From contig NC_056051.1 in the NCBI RefSeq assembly GCF_004379255.2, positions 27,087,267 through 27,151,266 on the forward strand: DNA of 64,000 nt, read 5' to 3'. Made by a program: the position numbers and the translations under genes. Positions 47,885-59,853 of the stretch are shown one piece after another. The stretch's first letter is position 1. The number at the start of each line of letters is the position of its first letter. The stretch is from Salvia splendens (lineage: Eukaryota; Streptophyta; Magnoliopsida; Lamiales; Lamiaceae). The notes under the pieces were generated by a model. The model saw only the letters and a list, made by a program, of their open reading frames with translations. It did no database searches and had not been told where the DNA came from.

Positions 47885-47903
47885 TTTCCCACAGACGGCG
47901 CCA
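47885..47903 (-). other. Copia primer-binding site
   Basis: On the minus strand, 2 nt after the LTR end, the sequence TGGCGCCGTCTGTGGGAA begins with the TGG expected for annealing to a tRNA CCA end. I do not assign the tRNA with confidence. Confidence 0.6.
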
Positions 47904-47905
47904 CT

Positions 47906-48570
47906 TGTTATGAAAGTATGCAAAAGATCGATGATGACAACCATGCGAAAAAGAAAGAACACTAGAGTTTTACGTGGTTCGATCGTAAGATCTACGTCCA
48001 CGGCCAAAGGCAATATGATTCAGTATATTGAGAAATATGCAGAGATTTACAATCACTCAAGAACTCTCTCCAAGAACTCAACACCTCTAATCTAATTCTA
48101 AACCAAGAACTAATCAAGTGATAGTTTGGAGACTCTTTTCTTGAATATCGAAGTAGCTGATTAACTATTTCAGATGCAGCCTTCGTCTGCTTTATATCAG
48201 TCCCTTCATCCTCCAACGGCTCTCTTGAGATGTTAGTTATCAAATCAGTTATAACTGTTCCAACGGCTACTTCCCGTTTCTTGGTTTGCATCAACATGCC
48301 GAAGTGCTGCATGATGCCGAAGTGCTGCATGATGCCGAAGTGCTGCATGATGCCGAAGCTCAGTAAAATACCGAGCTCAATGAAATGCCGAGCTCAATAA
48401 AACGCCGAGCTCAATAAAACGCCGAGCTCAATAAAACGCCGAGCTCAATAATATGCCGAGCTCAATAATATCTTGAACGAGCTCAACCTCTAACAAATCT
48501 GCAGCTGTTGAGAATGACATTGATTTTAGCTTGCTGCATCCATCGGTGATTGTGAGATTATACTCCAACA
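47906..48570 (-). repeat. Copia LTR, right, shared by both tandem copies
   Basis: The LTR is 665 bp and appears identical to 38840-39504. It serves as 5' LTR of the complete copy to its left and 3' LTR of the truncated copy to its right. Confidence 0.92.
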
Positions 48571-48632
48571 AACTCCACCTTAATCTCAGAATCAACAATG
48601 AATCATAATCCTCTGACAAAACCTCAAACTCA

Positions 48633-49669
48633 TCACTCCACAAGTCCCACCAGCCCCAAGCAGTATTTAAACTTCATGGCTGGCAACGGCTTTGTCAACA
48701 TATCAGCCGCATTATGCTCAGTAGATATTTTCACCATCTTGACTTCACCTCTCTGTATTTCATCCCTTATGAAGTGCATCCGCACATCTATGTGCTTACT
48801 TCTTTCGTGAAACACTTGGTGTTTGGCAAGGCATAAGGCGCTGCTGCTGTCACAGTTTATCTCCACTGTATCTTGCTTCTCCCCAAAATCTTCTAGGATT
48901 CCCTTCAGCCATATTGCTTCTTTCACAGCCTCTGTCATTGCCATGTACTCAGCTTCCGTAGTAGATAAAGCAACCACATGTTGTAATCCAGATTTCCAGC
49001 TTATAGCAGTGCCATTTAGGGTGAACACATATCCAGTTTGAGATCTCCTATTATCTCTATTTGATGCATAATCAGAATCGCAAAACCCCACCAGTGCTCC
49101 ACCTTGATCCTTACAATCTGCTTTGTACAACAGACCATAATCTGAAGCACCCTTCAAGTATCTGAGCAACCACTTCAATGCTATCCAATGCTCTCTCCCA
49201 TGGTCTGACATAAATCGGCTAGTAACACTTATAGCCTGAGCCAAATCTGGCCTTGTGCATAGCATTGTGTACATTATGCTTCCTATGATGTTTGCATAAG
49301 GTATCTTGCTCAGCTCTCTCCTCTCTGAGTCATTCTTTGGTTTCTGATCCATGCTCAACTTAAAGTGAGCAGCCAATGGTGTAGAGACAGGTTTGAAGTC
49401 ATCAGCCTGAAATTTCTTCAAAACTCTCTGGATGTAATTCCTCTGCAACAACCTGAGCTCTCTCTTTGGCCTATCCCTCAGTATATCCATGCCAAGGATT
49501 CTCCTTGCATTTCCAAGATCCTTCATTTCAAACTTGGATTCCAGTTCAGCCTTGATTCTCTCAATCACTCCCAGATCTGCTCCTGCCACAAGCATATCAT
49601 CAACATACAAAAGTAGAAAAGCAATTGGTACACCATTCCTTTCTCTGATGTAAACACAGCTATCATACT
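48633..49669 (-). pseudogene. Truncated second copia pol (RT C-terminus and RNase H)
   Basis: About 340 codons match the C-terminal part of the frame at 39567-42377 exactly, from just upstream of YVDDMLVAG to the stop codon. The 5' side is cut at 49669 within the RT domain. The rest of this copy (integrase, gag, 5' LTR) is absent. Confidence 0.92.
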
Positions 49670-49735
49670 TTACATGATTTATATAGTTTGAAACAATGAT
49701 TTATATAGTTTGATGCTTGCAAAAGTATGAATGAA
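49667..49735 (+). repeat. Inverted fragment of the gypsy-type LTR at the copia breakpoint
   Basis: ACTTTACATGATTTATATAG (49667 on) is the reverse complement of 43593-43612 in the gypsy-type LTR. It is followed by a 22-bp duplicated piece and then ATGCTTGCAAAAGTATG, the reverse complement of 43572-43588. Only about 60 bp remain. The first three bases (ACT) overlap with the copia end. Confidence 0.75.
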
Positions 49736-50597
49736 TGTGAAGTAGAAAAATATGTTACAACACCAACAACACTCAAAAGTAGAAAAATCAGCTTCGTATT
49801 AATTAGTGACACGTCTCTTGAAACAATGGAATTACAGTATATTAGAAGTCAGAAAATGCTGAATGTGAAGAATGCCAACAATCGCACAATATCACATATA
49901 TGGTGTGTGTTGCCACCAATTCTAGGTCTGTCTCTTTATTGTTCAAATATTCACCAATCTTCTAACACTCTTTTTATTCATAAATTGGAGAAAAGGCTCT
50001 TAACAATCATCTTTTTTGAGATGTCATTGACATATAACAATCATCGTATTCTATTCTAGATGCTGTTGACAAATAATTTTCATCGTATTCTCGAGATGTT
50101 ATTGGAGAAAATGCCTCTAACACTCCATTTATTCAATGATTCGAGAAATTATTGCCTTGAACATTAATCATATTCACCAATTTTGTGATATTCAAATTCT
50201 CCACTATATTTATCTCACAATAATTTCCTTTCCTCTGTCGATCATTGTATTCTTAATGTTATTGACAGGTATATATCCACAATGAATGAATGATGTTTCA
50301 ATACTAACTTTATAAACCTTATGTTATAATATCATCGACATATGATATAATATCATCAACCATATGCTATAATATATTATCGAGAATGATACATATATAA
50401 TCATGCAAAGTAAATCTTAATTATATCTCTAAAGATTTGATTTTGGATTGTGAAACTCAAAACTTGAGCAACATTACTACACTTTGAGTTGTTTTGAGTA
50501 CAAAAACCAAAACAAAATTGATACTTCTCTACTTCCACTATATACACTTTTCACATATCAATCCTAATGAAGAAAATCTCTTATAAAAATCAAGATT
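49736..50597. other. AT-rich spacer
   Basis: The interval between the copia breakpoint and the DUF1442 gene has many short ATAATATCATC-type repeats near 50320-50390. No gene or intact transposon is visible. Confidence 0.45.
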
Positions 50598-51331
50598 TCA
50601 AGCTCTGATGGATCTCCCCACAGAGGATCTGACCCTGAACACATGCTCTTCACCGGTGCACTGATCCACCTTCACAATCCAGTTGCTCTTACCCCTCTTT
50701 ACAGCAGCCGGCGCCGCCACTCTCGTGAGCAGCAGCCCCTCCCCGATGGGCAGCAGCTGCGTGCGCGAGGGGCTGCTGCGCCACGTCTCCCTGCAGAAGG
50801 CGTTGTACCCGAGCACGATGGTGTTCCCGTGCGCCTCTCGAACAGCGGCTCCTATGATCTCCTCGTGGCTCTCGAGGTTGCAGTCGATGGCGATGAAGTC
50901 CGAGTCCTTGCAGTAGCCGGGCAGGAGCGCCTTGGCGTCCCCTGCCACGAACTCAATGCTGCCTGCATTGGGGCCGAGAGCGGCTGTGGAGGCCTGGAGC
51001 TCGTCCCGCCCTCGGACAATGCAGACGAGGCGCCCTCCCGTCTGCTGCGCTGCAGCGAGGAGGGCGAGGGCGGTGGAGTCTGCGGCTCCACTGCAGGCAA
51101 CCACCATGAGCTGAGCATTGTTCCCTGCTGCCATGGCTGAGATGAACTCTGCTGCATTTGGCTCTTTAGCACTCTTTCCCTGCAAATACATACACATTTG
51201 TATAAGCAAAACACACATAACTATATATATACATAAATGATTGAATCATTGATTAGGGATTTCATGAAACTCACCATTTTCATGGTTCTGAGATAGGCAT
51301 TGGTGGCATTTTCAGCAGACCAGCAAGCCAT
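50598..51331 (-). CDS. DUF1442 family protein
   Basis: Two exons on the minus strand, 51331-51275 and 51179-50598, encode 212 aa. The protein begins MACWSAENATNAYLRTMKMG, typical of the plant DUF1442 family. It continues with a Rossmann-like core (QLMVVACSGAADSTALALLA, RLVCIVRG, DFIAIDCN) and ends VFRVRSSVGRSIRA. The fold resembles S-adenosylmethionine-dependent methyltransferases, but no activity is established. Exon 2 is GC-rich relative to its surroundings. A GA dinucleotide repeat lies upstream at about 51434-51457. Confidence 0.85.
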
Positions 51332-53206
51332 TTTCTGACTGAAAAATGGGAAATTGGTGAAGCTGAAGAGCAGTAATGGATTGTGGTGGTGAAGTTGATT
51401 TGCTCAACTCTTGTTAAGGAATATATACGTGTGAAGAGAGAGAGAGAGAGAGAGAGAAGCAAAGGCATGTGGGGACTGAGTTTATCCAACTGTCCATGCT
51501 TGGGAATTCAATAAATTATGTTAAAAACCAACTTGTTTCCAAGGGTGATAAATGCTTGTTGGTGGAAGCTGTAACGGTGTTTTATATTGAAACGGGAAGG
51601 GGAGATTCCTCACTTAGGTTTGATTGGTCTCTCATTCACGTATTGTATATGGTTTAATAGATATGGTTGTAACAAACTCCTGTCAAATCTTATAGGAGGT
51701 CATGAAAAAAGAAAACCAAGACGATAACAAGAACCAAGCCAAAGCATTTAACCGCACCGATCGCTAGTTTTTCGAGTATTTACATACGACCTATGTATCA
51801 CCGACTGACAACAAATAGAGGATTGAGAGCGAAGATTATTTAGTTCGATTCACAAGAGCAATGCCTAAGACTAAGACATCGTTATGCTCGAAGCTAACTC
51901 ACTAATTTAAGGAGACAGGTGGTGACTAAGGTAACCGACATTATTTAGAGTTTGAATACCCGCGAGATAACCATAAATAGCAAGAAATTAAAAAGAAATT
52001 TTGTGAAGACAAATAATAGTTAAATCAAAGCCCTAAACTGCGCTAATCGATGGTTTTTCGAGTGTTTCGAAAACACATCTAGGAACTATTGGACTAAGCA
52101 TTGGCTTAACTATTTAAACCGGAAGTTGAGCCTCATACATGAATATCACAACAAGCCTCCTCACATGTGAGTCTTTCGTAGTAGTGTTTGTTAATATCCG
52201 AATAAGATCACTCATGTTAGATTTTACAAAAAATTTAGTATACTAAATATTCGTTGTGAATCTGTAATTTATGTAAATGCAAGAGTTATATATACTTCAT
52301 ATATAAGTACAATAAATGGTGCATGGCTCATATAATATAGTATATGGTAGAAGAATCTAGCTTTGTATCTCTCTTCCTTGTCTCTGTGAATAATTAAACT
52401 AAAGAGTGTTGTCAGAGTGAGAAGAGATAGCGGTTTCCACTGCCCCCGGACAGGAATACAGAGATGTAGATGAGATCAAGCTGTTTCCAACCTCAACACA
52501 CAATCCCAGAATCCACAAACATGCATGTCTCCTTGGCCTCTTTCCTGTCTTAAACCAACTCCCTTCCCATCTGTCTCTCATTACCCAAAAAAACAACACA
52601 TATCAACTCACAATGAGAAGATCAGATTAGTCAGAGTTCTGACTATGGGGGGAGCACTTTGTTGGGAGATGAATCTGTGCATAGATTTGATTTGAATAGT
52701 CATGATCCTCACAATCACAATCTCCCATTATGGCTTGATAGCAAATATGGATGGGCCATTGGGCATCCCTTGATGACAATCAGCATTCAGCACCCTTCAC
52801 ATGCCTACATGACTGACTATTGCAGGAGATGTCTTGCTTGTGGACCAACTGAGACGTTTCCTTTCGACACTAATTTACAAGTGGTGAAAAAAGAGAAAAA
52901 ATTGACTCTGAATACCTTGAAATATCCAAGAAATGAAGAGTGAGACTTTATTTTTTTAATTCCTGTCTTTTCTCTTCTCTCCTCTCTCCATATGTTTTAA
53001 ATAAATTTCTCTTATTCCTCTTATATCATTTTTTAATCCTTCAATGCATCCATATTCTCTTTATTTGGGATGGGAGTGATCCATTGTTCTAGTCGCTAAC
53101 TACAACTGATTCCCGTAGCCTTCACAAAACCATTCACACACCAGATCGAATCCAGATTTTTTTTTCTCAATTTCAGCTCACCGTTGAAGATCGCCTTCTT
53201 CCGATC
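51332..53206. other. Intergenic DNA between DUF1442 and HIR genes
   Basis: This contains a GA microsatellite (51434-51457) and an AT-rich spacer. An unclassified stretch at 51700-52160 has GGTTTTTCGAGTGTTTCGAA-like motifs (near 51765 and 52045) that may be an old retroelement. The HIR leader lies at the right end. One unassigned small frame at 52659-52943 is listed separately. Confidence 0.4.
52659..52943 (+). CDS. Hypothetical small protein (94 aa)
   Basis: The open frame has mixed, protein-like composition with two CxxC-like pairs (YCRRCLACGP). It contains HNLPLWLDSKYGWAIGHPL. I do not recognise it and see no intron partner or homologous copy in the window. It could be a chance frame, a small host gene or part of a lost transposon gene. 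Confidence 0.2.
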   Translation: MLGDESVHRFDLNSHDPHNHNLPLWLDSKYGWAIGHPLMTISIQHPSHAYMTDYCRRCLACGPTETFPFDTNLQVVKKEKKLTLNTLKYPRNEE

Positions 53207-55534
53207 ATGGGGAACTCCTGCTGTCTGATGTGCGCGTGCGTGGAGCAAGCCAGTGTTGGAGTCGTCGAGAGGTGGGGCCGCTTCGACCGCCTCGCGCAGC
53301 CTGGTTTCCACTTCCTCAACTGTCTCGCCGGCGAATGCCTCGCCGGAGTTCTCTCCACCAGGATCCAATCGCTCGACGTCAAAATTGAGACTAAAACTAA
53401 GGTCGTCTCGTCTCCTCTTCGTGATCTTACTAATCTCTCTGCTTACTGAATTTCGTTATTGGAGATGCCTTTGTTTCGATCTTAGCTGTTACTCCTATTT
53501 GTTATTTGTTGCGCTTTAATTGGGCGTTCTTCCGCGGATTGATTAATTTCTGTTAATTGAAGAACTTGTTTGGGTGGATTGATTAGGAAAGGAGGATTGT
53601 TTGGTAGAACTTGCCTTTGATTATACTCATGTCTTGAGTATTGCTCTATTGAGAATGATCTTTGTCTGGTTAATTGTGAGAGAATGATCAAACATTAAGT
53701 TCTGTTTTTTAGTTTAATTGGGAGAAGAATGCTGAAATCAAAGTGTTTATGGTTCTATTGTATCTATGCTGTCGAATGAAAACCAAATTTTATGTCTTTA
53801 AGCAGAACTTCATGTAATACTGGAATCATGTCTTTATTGTTTACAATTTGTGCCTTAAGCTTCGTCTATGTGATCTTTGCTAAGATCTCAAGGTTTGATA
53901 CTGTTTATAATGTTCTTGGATAAATTGACTGTCTGCCCCCTTTTCCAGTTTTGCTAGGAGGTAGAAACCTTTAGCCTTTAGGTGTTGTAAATGTAAAATT
54001 ACCACCAGAAATAAGATTTTTTCTCGTAATAAGTAAAGAACAAACTCTCAAACCATTTAACAAATCCATGAACGAAATAGTTCAATGTGAAACAAAGTAT
54101 AGCGAGAGAAAGGTGCTTTAGAACAGATACGCATACTAACTCATAGTATATCCTTTATGCAGCAATTGGACAGTAAAAATGCACAGTCGGTAACCATGTC
54201 GCAATTTATAATTTCATATGCTTAGTTTATATGGAACGGAATACTTACACGTCCAATGAAACAGGACAATGTCTTTGTTCAGCTGCACTGTTCAATTCAA
54301 TACAGGGTAATAAAGGAAAATGCAGATGATGCCTTTTATGAATTGCAAAATCCCAGAGAGCAGATTCAAGCCTATGTATTCGATGGTAAACAACTTAAGT
54401 TTTGCATCACATGTCCTTCACTTCACTGTCTTTCTTATACTCATTGTTATACCAGTTTCGTCTTATGCTGTGTACACTTGTCTGACTAGTGGTACGAGCT
54501 CATGTTCCAAGAATGACTCTGGATGAGGTGTTTGAACAAAAGAGTGATGTTGCTCAAGCTGTATTAGAGGAACTTGAAAAGGTAAACTAGAATTTTCAAA
54601 TTGGTTTACTAATACTTAGTGCTAATTCACTCTATGCTATGATAGAAATACCAGACTTTTTTTCACTCTATTGTATTTTTGAAAGGCTATGCATGAGTTT
54701 TTCAAACTATAATGGTTGATTGAAAATATCCTATGAGAATCATATGTTACCAAAGCGTACATTTTGAGTTAATTCATGTAACAGGTCATGGGAGCCTATG
54801 GATATAACATAGAGCACATATTGATGGTTGATATTATTCCTGACCCCTATGTAAGGAGCGCTATGAATGAGATTAATGCAGGTTGGTGTCCTACTAAAAT
54901 TTATCCTCACTATAGCTTTGAGTTTCAGGAAAGTTAAAATTATGCCTAGTGTTGCTTAGCGTATGTTGAGTGTACTAATTAATACTGTCACCGTGCTAGA
55001 GTCTATGATCCTGTTTCTACGTTTATGAACATGAGTATTCCATGAGGATGACGCACTTATGCTAACCAAATACTCCCTTTGTCTATCCCACTTAAAATGA
55101 CTCGTTTTCCTAAGAGGAAACACCATAATCTCTACTTTATTTGACAAATAAATTGTGTAACAGCTCAAAGGATGCAACTTGCAAGTGTATACAAAGGAGA
55201 GGCAGAAAAGATTCTCCAGGTCAAGAAGGCGGAAGCGGAAGCGGAAGCCAAGTATCTTGGTGGAGTCGGGGTGGCCAGACAGCGACAGGCAATTACCGAT
55301 GGGCTTCGGGAAAACATCTTGAACTTCTCCGATAAGATTGAGGGAACTTCAGCAAAGGAGGTTATGGACCTTATCATGGTCACCCAGTACTTTGACACGA
55401 TCAAGGACCTAGGGAATAGCTCGAAGAACACTACCGTTTTCATACCCCATGGCCCCGGTCATGTCCGGGATATCGGTGAACAGATACGCAACGGCATGAT
55501 GCAGGGAGCAAGTGCACAACTTATGGACCAATAA
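53207..55534 (+). CDS. HIR3: Hypersensitive-induced response protein (HIR, band-7/prohibitin domain)
   Basis: Five exons, 53207-53401, 54265-54385, 54490-54581, 54785-54881 and 55164-55534, encode 291 aa. HIR proteins form plasma-membrane microdomain scaffolds linked to immune receptor complexes. The N-terminus MGNSCC suits myristoylation at Gly2 and nearby palmitoylation. The SPFH core includes [30 protein letters not shown] and [11 protein letters not shown] coiled-coil stretch rich in A, E and K follows ([20 protein letters not shown]), and the C-terminus is [20 protein letters not shown]. Residues [12 protein letters not shown] resemble Arabidopsis At5g51570 (HIR3) more than the other HIRs, from memory. 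Exon 4's intron contains a Stowaway-like terminus near 55069. Confidence 0.92.
55069..55110. mobile_element. Stowaway-like MITE fragment in HIR intron 4
   Basis: TACTCCCTTTGTCTATCCCA begins a Stowaway-type terminus inside the last HIR intron. No inverted partner is evident before the exon at 55164, so it is a truncated copy. Confidence 0.45.
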
Positions 55535-56492
55535 TTTACCTGCTTTCTCTAATTATCTTCAATAAAAAAGTTTCATGAGATATGGTGACCAAATATCTCT
55601 ACATGGTTATGAGATGTTAAGATTTTATCATTCGTCATGTGTATATATATACGTGCACAAATGTTATTTGATATGTTAGTTGATTGAATTCAAGAAGGAT
55701 GTTACTTGTTACTTTCTTACTTTAAAACCTTATAATTCCAAAATGAATACTATTGTTAAGTGTGTCAAGCTCCATATATTATGCACCCCATGAAACAAAC
55801 GAGATCGAACATATACTGTTTTTTGAATAAAATAAAATAATACAACTCAGTTACAATCCTAGATAGTACTACTATACTGTAAATAAAGAAGATGTAGGTA
55901 TGAGTGTTGTTGTGTTGTATGTTAATTCATTCTCTTTAACAAAAGAGCATGAGCAATGAAACTACCATTTCTTGAGGTGTTGAGTGGCAGAAACATGTAG
56001 AGAGAATCCATGCCCCTTGGCCTAGCGGTAAAGGGCGCTGGATACCCGCGTCTATCCTGGAGGTCACGAGTTCGACCCCTGGGAGCCCCAACTTGGGATT
56101 AATTTCGTGACAGTTGACTAGCCGTGTACCAGTTCTGGGGTCGGCAAGTTGACTCGTTTGTTCCCAAGGGGACATCGAAGCGCGTCTCGGTGGTAAGACG
56201 CTTCACCTCCGACCGTTAGGCCGGGGGTCCGAGTCACTTCGGGGGTAGATGGGAAACCATCGTTGATCCTCCTTTAAAAAAAAGAAACATGTAGAGAGAG
56301 AGAGATGGGCTGAAAAGCCCACTCAAAGTGGGAGATGATGGAGTGGACGAAATACTAATGGTGTCTAGGGCCCATATTCATTTTACTTTATTTTTAATAG
56401 AAAAAGGAAACTCTGTGTTAGGGTTTAAGAGAGCTTGTGAACACAGTTCGTTTGCTTCTCTGAGGTTTTACACAATTCCGCAGTCGACAGCA
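55535..56492. other. Intergenic DNA between HIR and FKBP genes
   Basis: The HIR 3' flank is followed by the dimeric SINE (56006-56282), then the FKBP promoter and leader. I see no other gene. Confidence 0.5.
56006..56282 (+). mobile_element. Dimeric tRNA-derived SINE with 17-bp TSD
   Basis: A 17-bp target duplication AGAAACATGTAGAGAGA (55989-56005 and 56283-56299) flanks a 277-bp body ending in an A-rich tail. Two tRNA-like heads lie in tandem. Head 1 has box A TTGGCCTAGCGGTAAAGG (from 56017) and box B GAGTTCGACCC (from 56068). Head 2 has box A-like GTCTCGGTGGTAAGACG (from 56184) and box B-like GGGGGTCCGAGTCAC (from 56223). The tail GGGAAACCATCGTTGATCCT resembles the tail of the monomeric SINE near 25880-25920. 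Confidence 0.85.
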
Positions 56493-59400
56493 ATGGCCTT
56501 CTGGGGTAATCACTCGATCAATTTTTAAGTTGTTCTTTTCATCGTTTAATTAGTGAGACTTTGTTCAGAGCTTTATATACAATCTACTCGCCTTCAAATA
56601 TTTGATTTTTGCTTTTGGATTATCAGGGATTGAAGTAAAGCCAGGCACTCCCTACACTTTGTCTGACGAGGAGAGAGGGAGACTTCATGTAACTCAGGTT
56701 TGTCTAATTTGAATACTTCATCGTTATTTTACCTATGAATTTGCTGTGTTTAATAAGTACTTTATCGATTTGTATTCATGAAGTGAGATTTAATTGTGCA
56801 AGATTATACTTTTTGGAGCTCTGAATTTAGTTTTTGCTTGATATGTTTTCAGGCGACATTAGGTTCAGGGGAATCAACAAAGAAGAGCATATTACAGTGT
56901 GAAGTGGGAGATAAAGACCCGATTTACCTATGCTCGTTGCTGCCCGATAAGCTCGAGACGTGCCCCTTGAACCTCGAGTTCGAGGAAGACAAAAAGGTCA
57001 CCTTCTCAATCGTTGGCCCTCAGAGTGTGCATCTCTCTGGTTTCTTCTATGGTGATGAATCTGAAGATGAGGATGAATCTGATGAAGATGGTTATGGATG
57101 GTATCCTTAATTAAACTCCCTGTTTTGGTGGTATTGCTTTTGGCCTTTTCTTGCTTTGCAGTGAAACAAATTAGTTAGGTTGTGTGAGACCAGGAAGTTG
57201 CATTATTAGATTTTCGTTTTTGTGTTTTTCAGTTTTTTCTGCATTCTTTAACTTGTGAAGCAATCTATAAACTCCCTGTTTTGGTGGTATAGCATAAACA
57301 AATAGCCCTTCTCTTGCTTTGCAATGAATCAAACGAGTTAGGTTGTGTGAGAAAAAAGCATGACTCTTTATCATTTTTGTGTTTTTCTGTATTCTTTAAC
57401 TTGTGAAGCTGCTATGAGGAGGATGATGCAATGGGGATTGGTTCTGAAGATGAGGAAGATTTTGACTATGATTCTGAAGATGAGGAAGACGAGGACTGCT
57501 CTGAGGATGACCTTTGCTGCCGGCACCCCCATTCAACTGTTCGCAACAGTGGAGGTATTTTCTTCTTATAATGATTAATGTCTAACTTAAGGTGCTCCAT
57601 ACACTACCAATATTTTCATTCTGTTTGATCTTAAAAGTTCGCCAAAGGTTAAACTTTGCGGGAGGAAGCTTGAATTTGATTGCTGAATACATATGTTTTG
57701 ACGTTGCTACTAAAGTCTCTAGAATTTTCTATGAAAGATTGGTTCAGTTTACTGAGTTTTCCTTCTGTTTTCTGTTAATTGTGGCAGTGAAAATTGAAGA
57801 GATAGTGGATGATGAAAAGCCTACCAATGAGAATGGCGTGTCCAAACAAGCAAAGAAGAAGAAGAAAGCTGCTGGAAACGAAAACTCCAACAGCCAGATT
57901 GTTACCAAGACTGAAACTAGTGTTCCCGTCCTTGAAAGTGAAGATGAAGATGGTTTTCCTGTACCTGCATCTGATGAAACTAAACATGAAAGTATTGGTA
58001 AGAAATCCCAGAACAGGAATGAAAAAGCTGATGCTGGTTCAGAGAGAAAGTTGAAAAGAAAGAGTGGTGAAATCGACCAAAACGAACAACCTGCAAGGTA
58101 GAGTATATTTTAACTTACTGCATTAGCTGAACTTCTGTTAATGTATTGGTACTGTTTAGGATTCAGATGTCTTTTCATTATAAGTTGTAGTATTTTCTAA
58201 TAAGTTTTCTAAGTTTATCTACTTTTCCTATTTTCAGGGACACCACTGAAAATGAGGTTAAACAAAAGAACAACAAGAAGAAAAAGGTAGCGCAGAATTC
58301 TCTACAAAATGGAAAACCTGATTCTAAGGTTACGGTAGAGCCTCCAGTATCTGAAGCTGGAAGTGATCTCAAGTCGTCTTCTGAAAAGTAAGATTCAAAA
58401 ATGGAATGCACATTTTTTTTGTGGGACGGATAAAAATGGAAAGTGCACATATTTTTATGGGACGGAGGTCACGGAGGGAGTATTTTTTATGAGTTTGTCA
58501 AAATTGACATGCAACACTTGAATCATAGTTTTCAACTTGCTATTTTTAGATTGATACTATTGGCATTAATGGTCATGCAGCTATTTACTCCGTCCCTCAT
58601 TTTTCCATCGATCCTAAAACAAGATGCCGTACATGTGTTTTGAGTTCTTGAGATGAAAGGCTTGTGCTTTTTACTTGGCAATTTATTTTGTTTTTGATGT
58701 ATTTTGTCTTGAGTCTTGATGGTATATGATACAACTGTTACAGGAAGAAAGAAAAGAAAAAGAACAAGAAAAACAAACTGCAAGAAAATGCACAGACTCC
58801 GAGTGCAGAGAAGAAAGTAGCAGAGAAAAATGAAACCGATGTGGAGAAACAAGAGAAAGGAGGAGCATCTAAGTCACTACAAGTGAGGACATACCCGAAT
58901 GGTCTTGTAACAGAGGAGGTGGCAATGGGTAAACCCGATGGAAGAAGAGCTTCTCCAGGGAAAAAGGTGAACTCAACTATTTTCTGCTCTATGAAAAATG
59001 ACTATGTAGCTAAATATGCACACACTGTTCGTTCGGATTGCCAATTGTTCTGTGTTTCATAACTGTTTACTTATGCAGGTTAGTGTCCATTACATTGGCA
59101 AGCTGCAGAAGAATGGCAAAATCTTCGACTCAAACGTTAGAAAAGCACCCTTTAAGTTTCGCCTAGGTATCCTATCTCTTAAGTAATTTGCAATCTATAC
59201 TAGGCGTAGACATGTACCTTTCTTTCTAGCTAAATATTTTCATCATTGTGCAGGTATTGGCCAAGTTATTAAGGGATGGGATGTTGGTGTAAATGGTAAT
59301 TATCACTGAGTTAAATAATGCACAATTAGGAACTGTTTTTCCCGTCTCAATTACGTAATGAATTTAATTTATTTAAAATGAGCAGGCATGCGCGTAGGAG

Positions 59401-59853
59401 ACAAACGAAGACTCACAATCCCTCCAGCTATGGGGTAAGATATCTTCATCCAACTTTTCTGTTCATGGCTAAACCTTATATAGACTGGCAATGTTCATTT
59501 GTAACTTGGAGTATAATAAGATTGATACAAAACCTGAACTATATCTCTTCCTTGCCACTGCAAGCCTTAGGAGTGCAAAATCTGAGAACGAAAACAGGAT
59601 AACTGCATGTATGTGCACATTTTACTGTGGTGAGTGGAGTGCCTAACATAATACTACAAGAAATCCACAGCAAATTGAGCAGGGGAATTAGTTTCCACTT
59701 GAGTTATTGTGCTGTTGTTGCATAACAGTAGAATAGTTTAGCATATACTAATTTGTTGTTGTAATATGCAGCTATGGTGCCAAAGGATGTCCACCAGCAA
59801 TACCTCCCAACTCATGGCTGGTGTTCGATGTGGAGTTGGTCGATGTCAACTAA
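56493..59853 (+). CDS. FKBP53: Nuclear FKBP-type peptidyl-prolyl isomerase with nucleoplasmin-like domain
   Basis: Eleven exons encode 473 aa: 56493-56505, 56627-56697, 56853-57100, 57409-57554, 57788-58097, 58238-58387, 58744-58966, 59079-59166, 59254-59295, 59386-59434 and 59772-59853. The N-terminal nucleoplasmin-like domain begins [20 protein letters not shown] and includes [10 protein letters not shown]. Acidic tracts follow ([29 protein letters not shown]), then a long charged linker with nuclear-type KKKK clusters. The C-terminal FKBP domain has [39 protein letters not shown] and [16 protein letters not shown]. Family members (FKBP53, FKBP43 in Arabidopsis) are histone chaperones and isomerases that repress rDNA. 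Which paralogue it is cannot be decided by eye. A Stowaway-like remnant lies in intron 6. Confidence 0.9.
58395..58610. mobile_element. Stowaway-like remnants in FKBP intron 6
   Basis: GTGGGACGGA-type motifs occur at 58421 and 58459, with GTCACGGAGGGAGTA ending near 58483. An opposite-sense TACTCCGTCCCTCATTTTTC lies at about 58586. These look like two truncated Stowaway ends, not one intact element. Confidence 0.45.

Larger units (their letters stand above)
38840..49669 (-). mobile_element. Ty1/copia retrotransposon plus truncated tandem copy sharing an LTR
   Basis: Read on the minus strand, the full element is 5' LTR 48570-47906, primer site, gag-protease, integrase-RT-RNase H, polypurine tract and 3' LTR 39504-38840. 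Without the nested insertion it would be about 5.4 kb, a normal copia size. Upstream of its 5' LTR lies the 3' end of a second copy: RNase H and part of RT at 49669-48571. Bases 38840-40603 and 47906-49669 appear identical (offset 9,066), so the arrangement is very young. The LRR kinase gene ends only 120 bp to the left. Confidence 0.88.

Noticed and set aside
47326..48095. Plus-strand open frames across copia gag and LTR
   Set aside because: They are antisense shadows of the gag frame and LTR, with no domain.
56017..56240. Two possible tRNA genes
   Set aside because: Box A and box B are present but acceptor stems do not pair. An A-rich tail and 17-bp target duplication show a SINE.
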